DNA from: Pararhizobium sp.
Lineage (GTDB): Bacteria > Pseudomonadota > Alphaproteobacteria > Rhizobiales > Rhizobiaceae
Assembly: GCA_017794825.1 (NCBI GenBank)
Contig: CP051237.1
Location: forward strand, 4,048,501-4,112,500
Reading direction: 5' to 3'
DNA: 64,000 nucleotides
This document shows, piece by piece, positions 48,705 to 57,142 of the stretch (the stretch's first letter is position 1; each line of letters opens with the position of its first letter). Both the position numbers and the translations under genes were made by a program. Below the pieces are notes generated by a model that worked only from the letters and a program-made list of their open reading frames with translations, was not told the origin of the DNA and ran no database searches.

Positions 48705-48917
48705 TCAATCGTCTTTGCGATACCACTTCAGAACATGGATCCGTGCGGCGGACGACAGATTGTCTTCCGGTTCGCGCATTTCGTCGATTTCGGTAACCAG
48801 CGCCGCCATCGCCATGCGCCGCTCCGCCGCGATATGCTGAAGCGCGTCCCAGAACTGATCTTCAAGGGACAGGCTTGTGCGGTGTCCGCGAATGGTGATT
48901 GAGCGCTTGCGGATCAA
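48705..48917 (-). CDS. ribbon-helix-helix protein
   Basis: A 70-aa protein with a RHH_4-like pattern: a first strand RSITIRGHRTSLSLEDQFW followed by two helices (residues about 19-47). This family is widespread in Hyphomicrobiales as a solitary small DNA-binding protein. It overlaps the DUF4169 gene by 4 bases and lies downstream of sspB, with no toxin gene beside it, so the toxin-antitoxin reading is not favoured. Confidence 0.8.
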   Translation of the reverse strand: MIRKRSITIRGHRTSLSLEDQFWDALQHIAAERRMAMAALVTEIDEMREPEDNLSSAARIHVLKWYRKDD

Positions 48918-49111
48918 TCGCTGTCGCGCGGCGTTTTTTCAAGCCGTTTCTGGTCGTGATCGCGCAGCGTTTTGAGGTTTTCGGCGCGGGTGGCCGATTT
49001 TTCCGCCCTGGTTCGCCCGAAGGCGATGCGATTGGCGCCGGCCTGACGTTCCTTTTCGTCGCGCGCCTTGCGTTTCCTTGCCTGACGCAGATTGACGACG
49101 TTCGAGGCCAT
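48914..49111 (-). CDS. DUF4169 family small basic protein
   Basis: A 65-aa, highly charged protein that begins with VVNLRQARKRKARDEKE, the DUF4169 signature, and is rich in Arg and Lys throughout (FGRTRAEKSATRAENLK). No known function. It starts 2 bases after the sspB stop and overlaps the RHH gene, making a three-gene unit. Confidence 0.85.
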   Translation of the reverse strand: MASNVVNLRQARKRKARDEKERQAGANRIAFGRTRAEKSATRAENLKTLRDHDQKRLEKTPRDSD

Positions 49112-49113
49112 AT

Positions 49114-49683
49114 TCAGTTCTTCTTGCGGAAAGCGTCCAGCGACACGACGTCGGCGCCGGCCTTGTCACTCTCTTTTTCAGTCGGTTCCTGATGGGCGTC
49201 GGCGACTTCGATGTCAGCTTTGTCGGGAGCCTCTGCGCCTTCTTCGTCGGAATTGACCGGATCACGCGAGATTTCGGACGGCTCGGGCGCAACAAGTCCA
49301 ACGGCGGGGCTGTCTTCGTTGTCGGCGATCATGGTGTCGAATTCGAGTTCGAAATTGACGGAAGGGTCGTAAAACCCCCTCACGGCCGCAAACGGGATAT
49401 GCAGTTTTTCCGGCTTGTCGGAAAAGGACAGGCCGATTTCGAAATAGCTTTCCGTGACCTTCAGGTCCCAGAACTGGTGCTGGATGACGATTGTCATCTG
49501 CTCGGCGTATTTTTCCCGCAAATGGCTGGAAATGCGAACGCCGGGCGCGTTCGTCATGAATGTGATGAAAAAATGGTGTTCTCCCGGCAGGGCGCCGGTG
49601 GAGGCGACTTCAGACAGCACCTTGCGAATGACGCTTCTGAGGGCGTCCTGGGCGAGAATGTCATATCTGATGTGGTCTTGCAC
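49114..49683 (-). CDS. sspB: ClpXP adaptor SspB (alphaproteobacterial type)
   Basis: Adaptor that delivers ssrA-tagged proteins to ClpXP. The GTG at 49683 gives 189 aa starting VQDHIRYDILAQDALR, the alpha-type SspB N-terminus, with GGCGGAG upstream; a longer frame to 49764 is rejected. The tag-binding core has HFFITFMTNAPGVRIS, MTIVIQHQFWDL and IPFAAVRGFYDPSVNF. After an acidic linker the C-terminus ends in VVSLDAFRKK, the ClpX-docking-type tail. The tmRNA gene lies immediately upstream on the same strand. Confidence 0.94.
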   Translation of the reverse strand: MQDHIRYDILAQDALRSVIRKVLSEVASTGALPGEHHFFITFMTNAPGVRISSHLREKYAEQMTIVIQHQFWDLKVTESYFEIGLSFSDKPEKLHIPFAAVRGFYDPSVNFELEFDTMIADNEDSPAVGLVAPEPSEISRDPVNSDEEGAEAPDKADIEVADAHQEPTEKESDKAGADVVSLDAFRKKN

Positions 49684-49794
49684 TGCCGGACTCCGCCTCG
49701 ATTCACTTATTGTCCTTGGTACAGCTGTTCCGGTTTGCGGGCAATATTGCGATCGGATTATCATTCACATTTTACTAAGGCGGACCGGAGAAGG

Positions 49795-50115
49795 AAAGTG
49801 GAGGCTTCTGTTGCCAGGTGCCTCCGAACCCCGCCTGACGGTGCGACCCGTCAGGAGTTTATTCGAAGCTGTCGCACCGCATTAAGCGGCGAGACGTGCT
49901 TCCGCATAGTTGTCGTTTGCAACTATTGTAACGGCCCGATAACGGCGGAACCATGCCGAGCAAAAAGTTGATCTTTACGCCCTCGTCGATCCTGTGTCGC
50001 CCCCATCATCACAGGTCGCCAAACGCGGCCTGTCATGGTGGAGGCGCCGGGTACTGCCCCCGGGTCCGATGGGTTTATTGCATCTCCCGTTTATCGCCAT
50101 AGCTGTCGAAACAGC
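49795..50115 (-). ncRNA. ssrA: circularly permuted (two-piece) tmRNA
   Basis: Transfer-messenger RNA that rescues stalled ribosomes. On the minus strand the acceptor piece comes first and ends in an encoded CCA at 50036 (CGCCTCCACCA). A 31-base linker (50035-50005) follows. The coding piece then begins at 50004 with GGGGGCGACA. GGGGGCG pairs with CGCCTCC to form the 7-bp acceptor stem with one G-U, which proves the permutation. The tag frame (49920-49882) encodes ANDNYAEARLAA then TAA. Hairpins after the tag, including GGAGGC/GCCTCC, define the 3' side. The ends are approximate. Confidence 0.95.
49882..49920 (-). other. tmRNA tag reading frame
   Basis: GCA resume codon to TAA: A-N-D-N-Y-A-E-A-R-L-A-A. 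The -LAA end is the ClpX recognition signal and the AND(N) start is the SspB-binding part in alphaproteobacteria. Confidence 0.95.
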
Positions 50116-50121
50116 ACTCCT

Positions 50122-50150
50122 GATATAGGGCCGCGGCGCCTGTTTGAAAA
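50122..50150 (-). promoter_or_regulatory. promoter of ssrA
   Basis: On the minus strand TTTTCA (50150-50145), a 17-base spacer and TATATC (50127-50122) sit just upstream of the acceptor piece. Each hexamer matches consensus at 4 of 6 positions. Confidence 0.5.
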
Positions 50151-50320
50151 GGGGGTAGATCTACTGCGATGATCCGCTAAAATCGCTGAAAGGCCTGTAA
50201 AAGCCGATGAAATACGGTCCGCTCGCGAGCTGTGGATCAATCGGCTTTGACCGCTCGCCCGACCGGCTCCATCCCGATATGATGGGCCGCAACGAATCGC
50301 ATCAGGGTCTGCCGAGCAAC

Positions 50321-51115
50321 ATGCAGCAATATCACGACCTCATGCGCCGTGTCCTTGACACCGGCGTCGACCGTTCCGACCGCACAGGCACCGGCACGCG
50401 CTCGGTGTTCGGTCACCAGATGCGGTTCGATCTCTCCGCGGGCTTTCCCGTGTTGACGACGAAGAAACTGCATCTGAAGTCGATCATCGTCGAGCTTTTG
50501 TGGTTTCTGCGCGGCGACACCAACATCGCATGGCTCAAGGAGCACGGCGTGTCGATCTGGGACGAGTGGGCCGACGAGAAGGGCGAACTCGGGCCGGTCT
50601 ACGGCTATCAATGGCGCTCCTGGCCGGCGCCCGACGGACAGACGATCGACCAGATCGCCGAAGTCGTCGAGATGATCAAGCTCAATCCGAATTCCCGTCG
50701 GCTGATCGTTTCGGCGTGGAACCCGGCGCTCGTCAACGACATGGCCCTGCCGCCATGCCATTGCCTGTTCCAGTTCTACGTGGCGAACGGGCGGCTTTCC
50801 TGCCAGCTCTACCAGCGTTCGGCGGATATTTTTCTCGGCGTTCCGTTCAATATCGCGTCCTACGCTTTGCTGACGATGATGATGGCGCAGGTCACGCGGC
50901 TGGAGCCCGGTGATTTCGTCCACACGCTGGGCGACGCGCATCTCTACGCCGATCACCTGGAAAAGGCCGAGCTTCAGCTGCGGCGCGAGCCGCGGGCGCT
51001 GCCGACCATGCGGATCAATCCGGAGCGTCGGGACATCTTCTCCTTCACGCCGGATGATTTCACGCTCGAAAACTACGATCCGCACCCGCATATCGCTGCG
51101 AAGGTTTCCGTATGA
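50321..51115 (+). CDS. thyA: thymidylate synthase
   Basis: Makes dTMP from dUMP with methylene-tetrahydrofolate. The ATG at 50321 gives 264 aa, the same length as E. coli ThyA; the frame is open for 38 more codons upstream, but these do not resemble the family. Motifs: DRTGTGTRSVFG, VELLWFLRGDTNI, GPVYGYQWR, the catalytic cysteine in LPPCHCLFQFYV, QRSADIFLGVPFNIASYA and HLYADHL. It overlaps folA by 4 bases. Confidence 0.96.
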   Translation: MQQYHDLMRRVLDTGVDRSDRTGTGTRSVFGHQMRFDLSAGFPVLTTKKLHLKSIIVELLWFLRGDTNIAWLKEHGVSIWDEWADEKGELGPVYGYQWRSWPAPDGQTIDQIAEVVEMIKLNPNSRRLIVSAWNPALVNDMALPPCHCLFQFYVANGRLSCQLYQRSADIFLGVPFNIASYALLTMMMAQVTRLEPGDFVHTLGDAHLYADHLEKAELQLRREPRALPTMRINPERRDIFSFTPDDFTLENYDPHPHIAAKVSV

Positions 51116-51639
51116 ACCACGCGACGCCGGTCAGCGTCGTCATCGTGGCCGCGATCGCCGCCAACAATGTCATCGGCGCGGACGGCGACATGCCGTGGCG
51201 GCTTTCCACCGATCTGAAGCGCTTCAAGTCGATTACAATGGGCAAGCCGGTGATCATGGGGCGCAAGACCTTCGAATCGATCGGCCGGCCGCTTCCCGGG
51301 CGCGCCAATATCGTGGTGACGCGCAGGCAAGACTATGCGCCGGAAGGCGTTGAGACCGCCGCTTCGCTGGAGGAGGCGATACGCATCGGCGCCGATCGGG
51401 CGCTGTCGAACGGCGCGGATACGCTCTGTGTCGTGGGCGGCGGTGAAATCTACGGTCTTGCGATGCCGCTGGCCGACCGCCTGCACATCACGCATGTGCT
51501 GTGCGAACCGGATGGCGACACCGTCTTTCCGGTGATTAATCCGGAGCTTTGGGCGCCCGTCCACGAGAAGCGGGTCGAAGCGGGGGAGAAGGACACATAC
51601 CCCACCCGTTACGTGATTTACGACAAAAAAGCCCTGTAA
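51112..51639 (+). CDS. folA: dihydrofolate reductase
   Basis: Regenerates tetrahydrofolate consumed by ThyA, whose gene it overlaps. The 175-aa protein shows AAIAANNVIGADGDMPWRL (substrate loop), MGRKTFESIGRPLPGR (NADPH-binding), NIVVTR, VVGGGEIYGLAMPLADRLHIT and a terminal strand KDTYPTRYVIYDKK. Confidence 0.96.
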   Translation: MNHATPVSVVIVAAIAANNVIGADGDMPWRLSTDLKRFKSITMGKPVIMGRKTFESIGRPLPGRANIVVTRRQDYAPEGVETAASLEEAIRIGADRALSNGADTLCVVGGGEIYGLAMPLADRLHITHVLCEPDGDTVFPVINPELWAPVHEKRVEAGEKDTYPTRYVIYDKKAL

Positions 51640-51664
51640 TCAGCCGGATGCGGCCGGGCGCGCG

Positions 51665-51693
51665 TTGAAAGCGCGGGCCGCGATACCTATAAA
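51665..51693 (+). promoter_or_regulatory. promoter upstream of hflK-hflC-degP
   Basis: TTGAAA (51665-51670), 17 bases, TATAAA (51688-51693): five of six consensus matches in each hexamer. The flanks (GTTGAAA ... CCTATAAA) also resemble alphaproteobacterial heat-shock (RpoH) promoters, which would suit a protease-control operon. It lies in the 204-base folA-hflK gap. Confidence 0.6.
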
Positions 51694-51843
51694 CGCTGGA
51701 AAGCCCGTTTAATACGCTTGCCATTTCAACTTGACCGCACTCGGTCGTCGCGCGTATCGAAGGGCCAACTATAAGGACGGAATGCAATACCGGTACAGGA
51801 ATGGCCGTGAACGGCGCCGTACCCGGCGAGGAAAGAGGAATTC

Positions 51844-52926
51844 ATGCCCTGGAGCAATCAGAACGGAAGTGGCGGTAACGGACAGGGGCCGTGGGGTCAG
51901 GGTCCGCGCGGTCCACGCAGAACAGGCGGCGGCGGAGGACAGCCGCCGGATCTCGAGGACATCATCCGGCGCTCGCAGGACCAGTTGCGCAACGCGCTGC
52001 CCGGCGGAACCGGCGGCGGGCTCATCGCCATCGTCGTGGTTATCGGCCTCGTCCTCCTCTGGGCGTTCCAGGCGGTCTACACCGTGCAGCCGGACGAACG
52101 CGGCGTGGTTCTCCTGTTCGGAAAGCCGAAGGAAGAGATTTCGCAGCCGGGCCTGCATTTCCTCTGGTGGCCGATCGAGAAGGTCGAGAAGGTCAGCATC
52201 GTCGAAAAGCAGATCAATATCGGCGGCAACTCGCCGCGCGGCGCCGCCCAGAGCCTTATGCTGACGGGCGACCAGAACATCGTCGACGTGCAGTTTTCGG
52301 TTCTCTATTCGATCACCAATCCGCAGAATTACCTGTTCGACGTCGAGGATCCGGAAGATACGCTGCGTCAGGTCGCCGAAAGCGCCATGCGCGAGGTCGT
52401 CGGCCGGCGGCCCGCCCAGGACATTTTCCGCGACAATCGTCAGGCGATCGCGGACAGCGTCAAGACCACGATCCAGGAAACCATGGACACCTACGGCGCC
52501 GGCATTTCCATCAACACAGTTTCCATCGAGGACGCGGCCCCGCCGCGCGAAGTCGCCGACGCCTTCGACGAGGTGCAGCGCGCCGAACAGGACGAGGACC
52601 GTTTCGTCGAGGAAGCCAACCAGTATTCCAACCAGCAGCTTGGCCGCGCCCGCGGTGAGGCGGCGGCGATCCGGGAAGAGGCGGCCGCCTACAAGAACCG
52701 CGTCGTCAACGAAGCCGAGGGTGAAGCCCAGCGTTTCGAAGCGATCTACACGGAATACGCCAATGCGCCGGACGTGACCCGCAAGCGCCTTTTCCTGGAA
52801 ACGCTGGAAGAGGTGTATCGCACGTCCAACAAGTTCATCGTCGAGCAAAATGGCGAGCAGGGCGTCGTGCCCTACCTGCCGCTCAATGAACTGAAGCAGC
52901 AGAACAGGCAGGGAGGTTCGAACTGA
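51844..52926 (+). CDS. hflK: FtsH modulator HflK
   Basis: Inner-membrane SPFH/band-7 protein that with HflC forms a cage around the FtsH protease. The 360-aa protein has a Gly/Pro/Gln-rich cytoplasmic N-terminus, one transmembrane helix (about residues 59-79), the SPFH domain (VQPDERGVVLLFGKP, PGLHFLWWPIEKVEKV) and a long helical region rich in Ala/Glu. The stop overlaps the hflC ATG by one base. Confidence 0.95.
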   Translation: MPWSNQNGSGGNGQGPWGQGPRGPRRTGGGGGQPPDLEDIIRRSQDQLRNALPGGTGGGLIAIVVVIGLVLLWAFQAVYTVQPDERGVVLLFGKPKEEISQPGLHFLWWPIEKVEKVSIVEKQINIGGNSPRGAAQSLMLTGDQNIVDVQFSVLYSITNPQNYLFDVEDPEDTLRQVAESAMREVVGRRPAQDIFRDNRQAIADSVKTTIQETMDTYGAGISINTVSIEDAAPPREVADAFDEVQRAEQDEDRFVEEANQYSNQQLGRARGEAAAIREEAAAYKNRVVNEAEGEAQRFEAIYTEYANAPDVTRKRLFLETLEEVYRTSNKFIVEQNGEQGVVPYLPLNELKQQNRQGGSN

Positions 52927-53858
52927 TGGGTAATCGTCTTCCCGCTATCATCATAGCCGTCGTCATCCTGCTGGGGCTGGCCTATTCGTCGTTCTTCGTC
53001 GTGCAGGCCGGCGAGCAGGCGATCGTCCTGCGCTTTGGTCAGATCCGTTCCGTCAAGACGGAGCCAGGCATCTACTTCAAGCTGCCCTTCGGCTTCATCG
53101 AGGCCGACAACGTGCAGATGATCCAGAAACGCGCCATCCGCTTCGATCTCGACGACATCCGCGTCCAGGTTTCGGGCGGCAAGTTCTACGAGGTCGACGC
53201 CTTCGTCGTCTACAAGATCACCGATCCGGAACGCTTCCGCGAAACGGTGTCCGGAGACACGGTCGCGGCCGAACAGCGTTTGCGCACCCGTCTCGATTCG
53301 GCCTTGCGCCGCGTCTACGGTCTGCGCGGCTTCGAGGCGGCGCTCTCCGACGCGCGCGCCGAAATGATGCGCGAGGTTCGCGACCAGTTGCGGCCGGACG
53401 CGGAATCGCTCGGCCTGACGATCGAGGACGTGCGCATCCGCCGCACGGATCTGACGCAGGAAGTCTCCCAGCAGACCTATGACCGGATGAAGGCGGAACG
53501 TCTCGCCGAAGCCGAACTGATCCGCGCCCGCGGTCGCGAGGCCGGCCAGCGCATCCGGGCCATCGCCGACAGGCAGGTCGTGGAGCTGGAATCGCAAGCG
53601 CGCAGGGATTCCGAGATCACCCGAGGCGAGGGCGACGCCGAGCGAAACAAGATCTTCGCGGAAGCGTTTTCGAAGGACGAGAATTTCTTCGATTTCTACC
53701 GCTCCATGGAGGCCTATCGCAAGTCGCTCGCCGACACCGACACGACGGTCATTCTTTCGCCGGATTCGGAATTCTTCCGTTTCTTCAAGGATGCGGGTTC
53801 GGCAACGCCCGCACCGGCTCCGGCGACGAGCCAGGAGACGACCTCGAGCACGGAATAA
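52926..53858 (+). CDS. hflC: FtsH modulator HflC
   Basis: Partner SPFH protein of HflK (310 aa). One N-terminal transmembrane helix (AIIIAVVILLGLAYSSFF) precedes the SPFH domain (VVQAGEQAIVLRFGQIRSV, PGIYFKLPFG), the family's RIRAIADRQVVELES helix and the tail FYRSMEAYRKSL, ending in a short low-complexity stretch. Coupled to hflK by TGATG. Confidence 0.95.
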   Translation: MGNRLPAIIIAVVILLGLAYSSFFVVQAGEQAIVLRFGQIRSVKTEPGIYFKLPFGFIEADNVQMIQKRAIRFDLDDIRVQVSGGKFYEVDAFVVYKITDPERFRETVSGDTVAAEQRLRTRLDSALRRVYGLRGFEAALSDARAEMMREVRDQLRPDAESLGLTIEDVRIRRTDLTQEVSQQTYDRMKAERLAEAELIRARGREAGQRIRAIADRQVVELESQARRDSEITRGEGDAERNKIFAEAFSKDENFFDFYRSMEAYRKSLADTDTTVILSPDSEFFRFFKDAGSATPAPAPATSQETTSSTE

Positions 53859-53867
53859 TCCGGCCGC

Positions 53868-54053
53868 ATGAGCGATCTGATCATCGGTCTTGGTCTGTTC
53901 TTCGTCATCGAGGGGCTGGTGTATGCGCTGGCCCCTCAATTCGTTCGAAAGATGGCGGAAGAACTGCCGAATATCGATGACAGGATCCTGCGGGGCTTCG
54001 GTTTGGCCGCAGTCGCGTTCGGGGTCTTCGTCGTCTGGATTATCCGCGGTTGA
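53868..54053 (+). CDS. DUF2065 small membrane protein
   Basis: A 61-aa protein with two hydrophobic segments (residues about 5-22 and 43-60) and the family motif FFVIEGLVYALAPQFVRKM. Genes of this family commonly sit between hflC and degP or near hflC; function unknown. It is 9 bases after hflC. Confidence 0.88.
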   Translation: MSDLIIGLGLFFVIEGLVYALAPQFVRKMAEELPNIDDRILRGFGLAAVAFGVFVVWIIRG

Positions 54054-54156
54054 GCTCCATATTTTCAGACGGAACTCGCGCTACCGTGAATTGGAAGCAG
54101 GCGTCGTCGGCTCTATGATCGGCGACTATGCTGCAAACACCAGGAGAAAGCCTGCA

Positions 54157-55632
54157 ATGGCATTGGACATTTTCTTGAAGCCCATCCGTATCGTGACCGC
54201 CGCGTCGATGATCGCCGCAGCCGGCGTTCAGGGCGTGGCCTTCACCGCAGCGCCGGCCGTTGCGGCCCAGGGGCCGGAATCGGTCGCCGATCTGGCGGAA
54301 AAGCTGCTCGATTCCGTGGTCAATATCTCGACCTCCCAGCGGGTGTCCGGAAACAACAACGTGCCGCGTCCCCGGGTGCCGGAAGGCTCGCCTTTCGAGG
54401 ATTTCTTCGATGATTTCTTCGGCGATCGCGGCGGCGACCAGCCCAATGCGCCGCGTTCGCGCCGGGTCAACTCGCTCGGTTCGGGCTTCGTGATCGATCC
54501 GGACGGGCTGATCGTGACCAACAATCACGTGATCGCCGACGCCGACGACATCGAGGTGAATTTCGCGGACGGCTCCAAGCTGACGGCGGAACTGGTCGGC
54601 ACCGATCCGAAGACCGACATCGCGCTCCTGCGCGTCGACGCCGGCAAGCCGCTCTCGGCGGTTCCCTTTGGCGATTCCGAAGCAATGCGCATCGGCGACT
54701 GGGTGATGGCGATCGGCAACCCGTTCGGTCTTGGCGGCACGGTCACCACCGGCATCATTTCGGCGCGCGAACGCGACATCAACTCCGGGCCCTATGACAA
54801 TTTCATCCAGACCGACGCCGCCATCAACCGCGGCAACTCCGGCGGACCGCTGTTCAACCAGAACGGCGAGGTCATCGGTATTAACACCGCGATCATCTCG
54901 CCGACCGGCGGCTCGATCGGCATCGGCTTCGCCGTTCCGGCCGACATCGTCCAGGCGGTGCTCGCCCAGCTCATGGAATACGGCGAGACGCGCCGCGGCT
55001 GGCTCGGCGTGCGTATCCAGCCGGTGACCGACGACATCGCCGAAAGCCTCGACATGGCGAGCGCTTCAGGCGCGCTGGTCGCAGGCATCGTCGAGGGCGG
55101 TCCCGTCGACAACGGCACCATTATGCCCGGCGACGTCATCATCCGCTTCGACGGCAAGGATATCGACGAGATGCGCGACCTTCCGCGCATCGTGGCGGAA
55201 AGCCCGATCGGCAAGGAAGTCGACGTCGTCGTCATTCGCAAGGGCGAGGAGAAGACCTTCCAGATCACGCTTGGACGCCTCGAGGACGGCGAGAAGATGA
55301 TCGCGGAGACCGAGGCCGCCGAAGAGGCGGAAACGGTCAGCATCCTCGGCATGGAGATCGCCAGCCTGGATGACGCCTTGCGCGAGCAGTTCAGCATATC
55401 CGACGAGGTCGAAGGCGTCGTCATCACCAGCGTCGACGAGGATTCATCCGCGGCGGAGAAGCGTATCGTGCCCGGCAACGTCATCGTCGAGATCGCCCAG
55501 GAGGCGGTCAGGACGCCGCAGGAGGTCCAGGACCGGATCGACGAACTTCAGGACGACGGGCGCCGCAACGCGCTGCTGATGATCGCCAACGAAACTGGAG
55601 AGCTGCGTTTCGTCACCGTTCCGATGCGGTGA
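54157..55632 (+). CDS. degP: periplasmic serine endoprotease DegP/Do-like
   Basis: Envelope protease/chaperone (491 aa). The start at 54157 has AGGAG upstream and gives a signal peptide ending near APAVAA. Catalytic triad: His in VTNNHVIADAD, Asp in DPKTDIALLRVD and Ser in NRGNSGGPLFN. Two PDZ domains follow (RGWLGVRIQPVTDDIAE; EGVVITSVDEDSSAAEKRI). A frame open to 53890 only shadows the DUF2065 gene. The hflKC neighbourhood suggests joint regulation under protein-folding stress. Confidence 0.95.
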   Translation: MALDIFLKPIRIVTAASMIAAAGVQGVAFTAAPAVAAQGPESVADLAEKLLDSVVNISTSQRVSGNNNVPRPRVPEGSPFEDFFDDFFGDRGGDQPNAPRSRRVNSLGSGFVIDPDGLIVTNNHVIADADDIEVNFADGSKLTAELVGTDPKTDIALLRVDAGKPLSAVPFGDSEAMRIGDWVMAIGNPFGLGGTVTTGIISARERDINSGPYDNFIQTDAAINRGNSGGPLFNQNGEVIGINTAIISPTGGSIGIGFAVPADIVQAVLAQLMEYGETRRGWLGVRIQPVTDDIAESLDMASASGALVAGIVEGGPVDNGTIMPGDVIIRFDGKDIDEMRDLPRIVAESPIGKEVDVVVIRKGEEKTFQITLGRLEDGEKMIAETEAAEEAETVSILGMEIASLDDALREQFSISDEVEGVVITSVDEDSSAAEKRIVPGNVIVEIAQEAVRTPQEVQDRIDELQDDGRRNALLMIANETGELRFVTVPMR

Positions 55633-55655
55633 CGAGGCGGCTGGCCTTCACCCTT

Positions 55656-56228
55656 TCAACGGTCTGCGTGCATCGCCCGCCATTCGTCCCCCGTCATCGC
55701 ATAATGCACATGGCGCTTCAGATGCGGGTGGGTGTCCGGAATTCTCGGGTGATCGAAGTCGCGCTCCGGCGCGTGCGTCATGCCGAGGCGCCGCATGACG
55801 GCCGTTGAGCGGATATTGTTTTCCACCGCGAAGGAGACGATTTCCGGGAGCCCGCGCTCTTCGAAACCGAGCCGCAGCATGCGCTGCGCCGATTCCGTGG
55901 CGTAGCCCGATCCCCAGTACTCTGGCAGCAGTCGCCAGCCCACCTCCACGGCGCCTTTCGGCAGCGCCGGCTCCAGATCCGTCCGGGCGAGACCCACGAA
56001 CCCGATCAACGCAGCGTCGTCCTTGCGTTCGAGCGCGAAAAACCCGTAGCCGGTCGTTGCGATCGTTTCCGTCAGCCGCGTCATCATCTCGGCCGATTGC
56101 TCCCGGTTGCGGCGGCCGGGGAAGAACTCCATCACGGTTTCGTCGGAATTGAGCAGCCAGAACCGGTCGAGATCGTCCGGCCGCCAGTTGCGGATCGCCA
56201 GCCTCGGCGTTTCCGCGATGATCGTCAT
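55656..56228 (-). CDS. GNAT-family acetyltransferase (RimJ/RimL-like)
   Basis: A 190-aa acetyltransferase starting MTIIAETPRLAIRNW, the RimJ/L-type opening (ETxRLxLR). The acetyl-CoA region is EVGWRLLPEYWGSGYATESA, followed by SFAVENNIRSTAVMRRLGM. The start at 56228 overlaps the serB stop by 4 bases, so it is probably cotranslated with serB. Substrate unknown. Confidence 0.88.
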   Translation of the reverse strand: MTIIAETPRLAIRNWRPDDLDRFWLLNSDETVMEFFPGRRNREQSAEMMTRLTETIATTGYGFFALERKDDAALIGFVGLARTDLEPALPKGAVEVGWRLLPEYWGSGYATESAQRMLRLGFEERGLPEIVSFAVENNIRSTAVMRRLGMTHAPERDFDHPRIPDTHPHLKRHVHYAMTGDEWRAMHADR

Positions 56229-57115
56229 TGTGCTGCGAAGTCCGTCTTGCGATAGCCCTGGATGTAGAGAAGCGCCGTCAGGTCGCCGTGGTCGATGCGG
56301 ATGTCGCATTGCGCGGCGACGGCGGGCTTGGCGTGCAACGCCACGCCGCTGCCGGCGAGCCCGAGCATGCCGAGATCGTTGGCGCCGTCGCCGACGGCGA
56401 TGACCTCGCGCGGCGTCAGCTTCAATCGGTCGGCGAGCGCAAGCAGCGTGTCGACCTTGGCCTGACGTCCGAGGATCGGTTCGGCGACCTCTCCTGTCAG
56501 CACGCCTCCGCTTTCCAGCAGGATATTGGCGCTGTTTTCGTCGAAGCCAAGCATCGCCGCAACCCGCCCGGTAAAGGCGGTGAAACCGCCTGAAACGAGG
56601 GCGGTGTAGCCGCCATGCGCCCTCATCGTCGCAACGAGTTCGCGTCCGCCCGGCGCCAGCGTGATGCGGTTTTCAAGCACGCTGTCTATGGCCGACCTGT
56701 CCAGTCCCTTCAGCAGGGCGACCCTTTCCTTCAGGGCCGCTTCAAATTCCATCTCGCCGTTCATCGCCCGGCGGGTGATGTCGGCGACCCGGTCCTTGAT
56801 ACCGATTTCGGCCGCCAGTTCGTCGATGCATTCCTGCTCGATCATGGTGGAGTCCATATCGGCGAGCAGGATGGACTTGCGCCTGTCGGCGGCTGGCCGG
56901 ATGACGATGTCGACCGGCAGATCGCCGAGGACCGTCTCCAGCGCCGTCCGCGCAGCCTTCGCGTCTACGCTTTCCGGCAGCCGAAGATCGCAGGCGACGC
57001 CGTCGGCGAGCCAGTCCGGCTCGGCTGCGCCGGCGGCCTTGCCGGCGGCCGCGCCGATATCCACGCCCAGAACGGGATTTGACGGATTGGCGACAAGCGT
57101 GGCAACGAGAGGCAT
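56225..57115 (-). CDS. serB: phosphoserine phosphatase
   Basis: HAD-superfamily enzyme for the last step of serine synthesis (296 aa). The nucleophile aspartate is in ADMDSTMIEQECIDELA; later motifs are VSGGFTAFTGRVA (motif II) and AVGDGANDLGMLGLAGSGVA (motifs III and IV). An N-terminal domain of about 80 residues precedes, as in other alphaproteobacterial SerB. The start at 57115 is 27 bases from the divergent miaA start. Confidence 0.95.
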   Translation of the reverse strand: MPLVATLVANPSNPVLGVDIGAAAGKAAGAAEPDWLADGVACDLRLPESVDAKAARTALETVLGDLPVDIVIRPAADRRKSILLADMDSTMIEQECIDELAAEIGIKDRVADITRRAMNGEMEFEAALKERVALLKGLDRSAIDSVLENRITLAPGGRELVATMRAHGGYTALVSGGFTAFTGRVAAMLGFDENSANILLESGGVLTGEVAEPILGRQAKVDTLLALADRLKLTPREVIAVGDGANDLGMLGLAGSGVALHAKPAVAAQCDIRIDHGDLTALLYIQGYRKTDFAAQ

Positions 57116-57142
57116 GAAGAATTTACCTGAAATGGCGGGACG

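Noticed and set aside
48705..49111. RHH plus DUF4169 as a toxin-antitoxin pair
   Set aside because: Neither protein resembles a toxin, and both families are common stand-alone genes in the order.
49684..49764. N-terminal extension of sspB
   Set aside because: The SspB family begins at the QDHIRYD block; the extension contains unrelated residues and lacks a ribosome-binding site.
50207..50320. 38-codon extension of thyA
   Set aside because: The extra residues match no ThyA N-terminus, whereas ATG 50321 gives the 264-aa family length.
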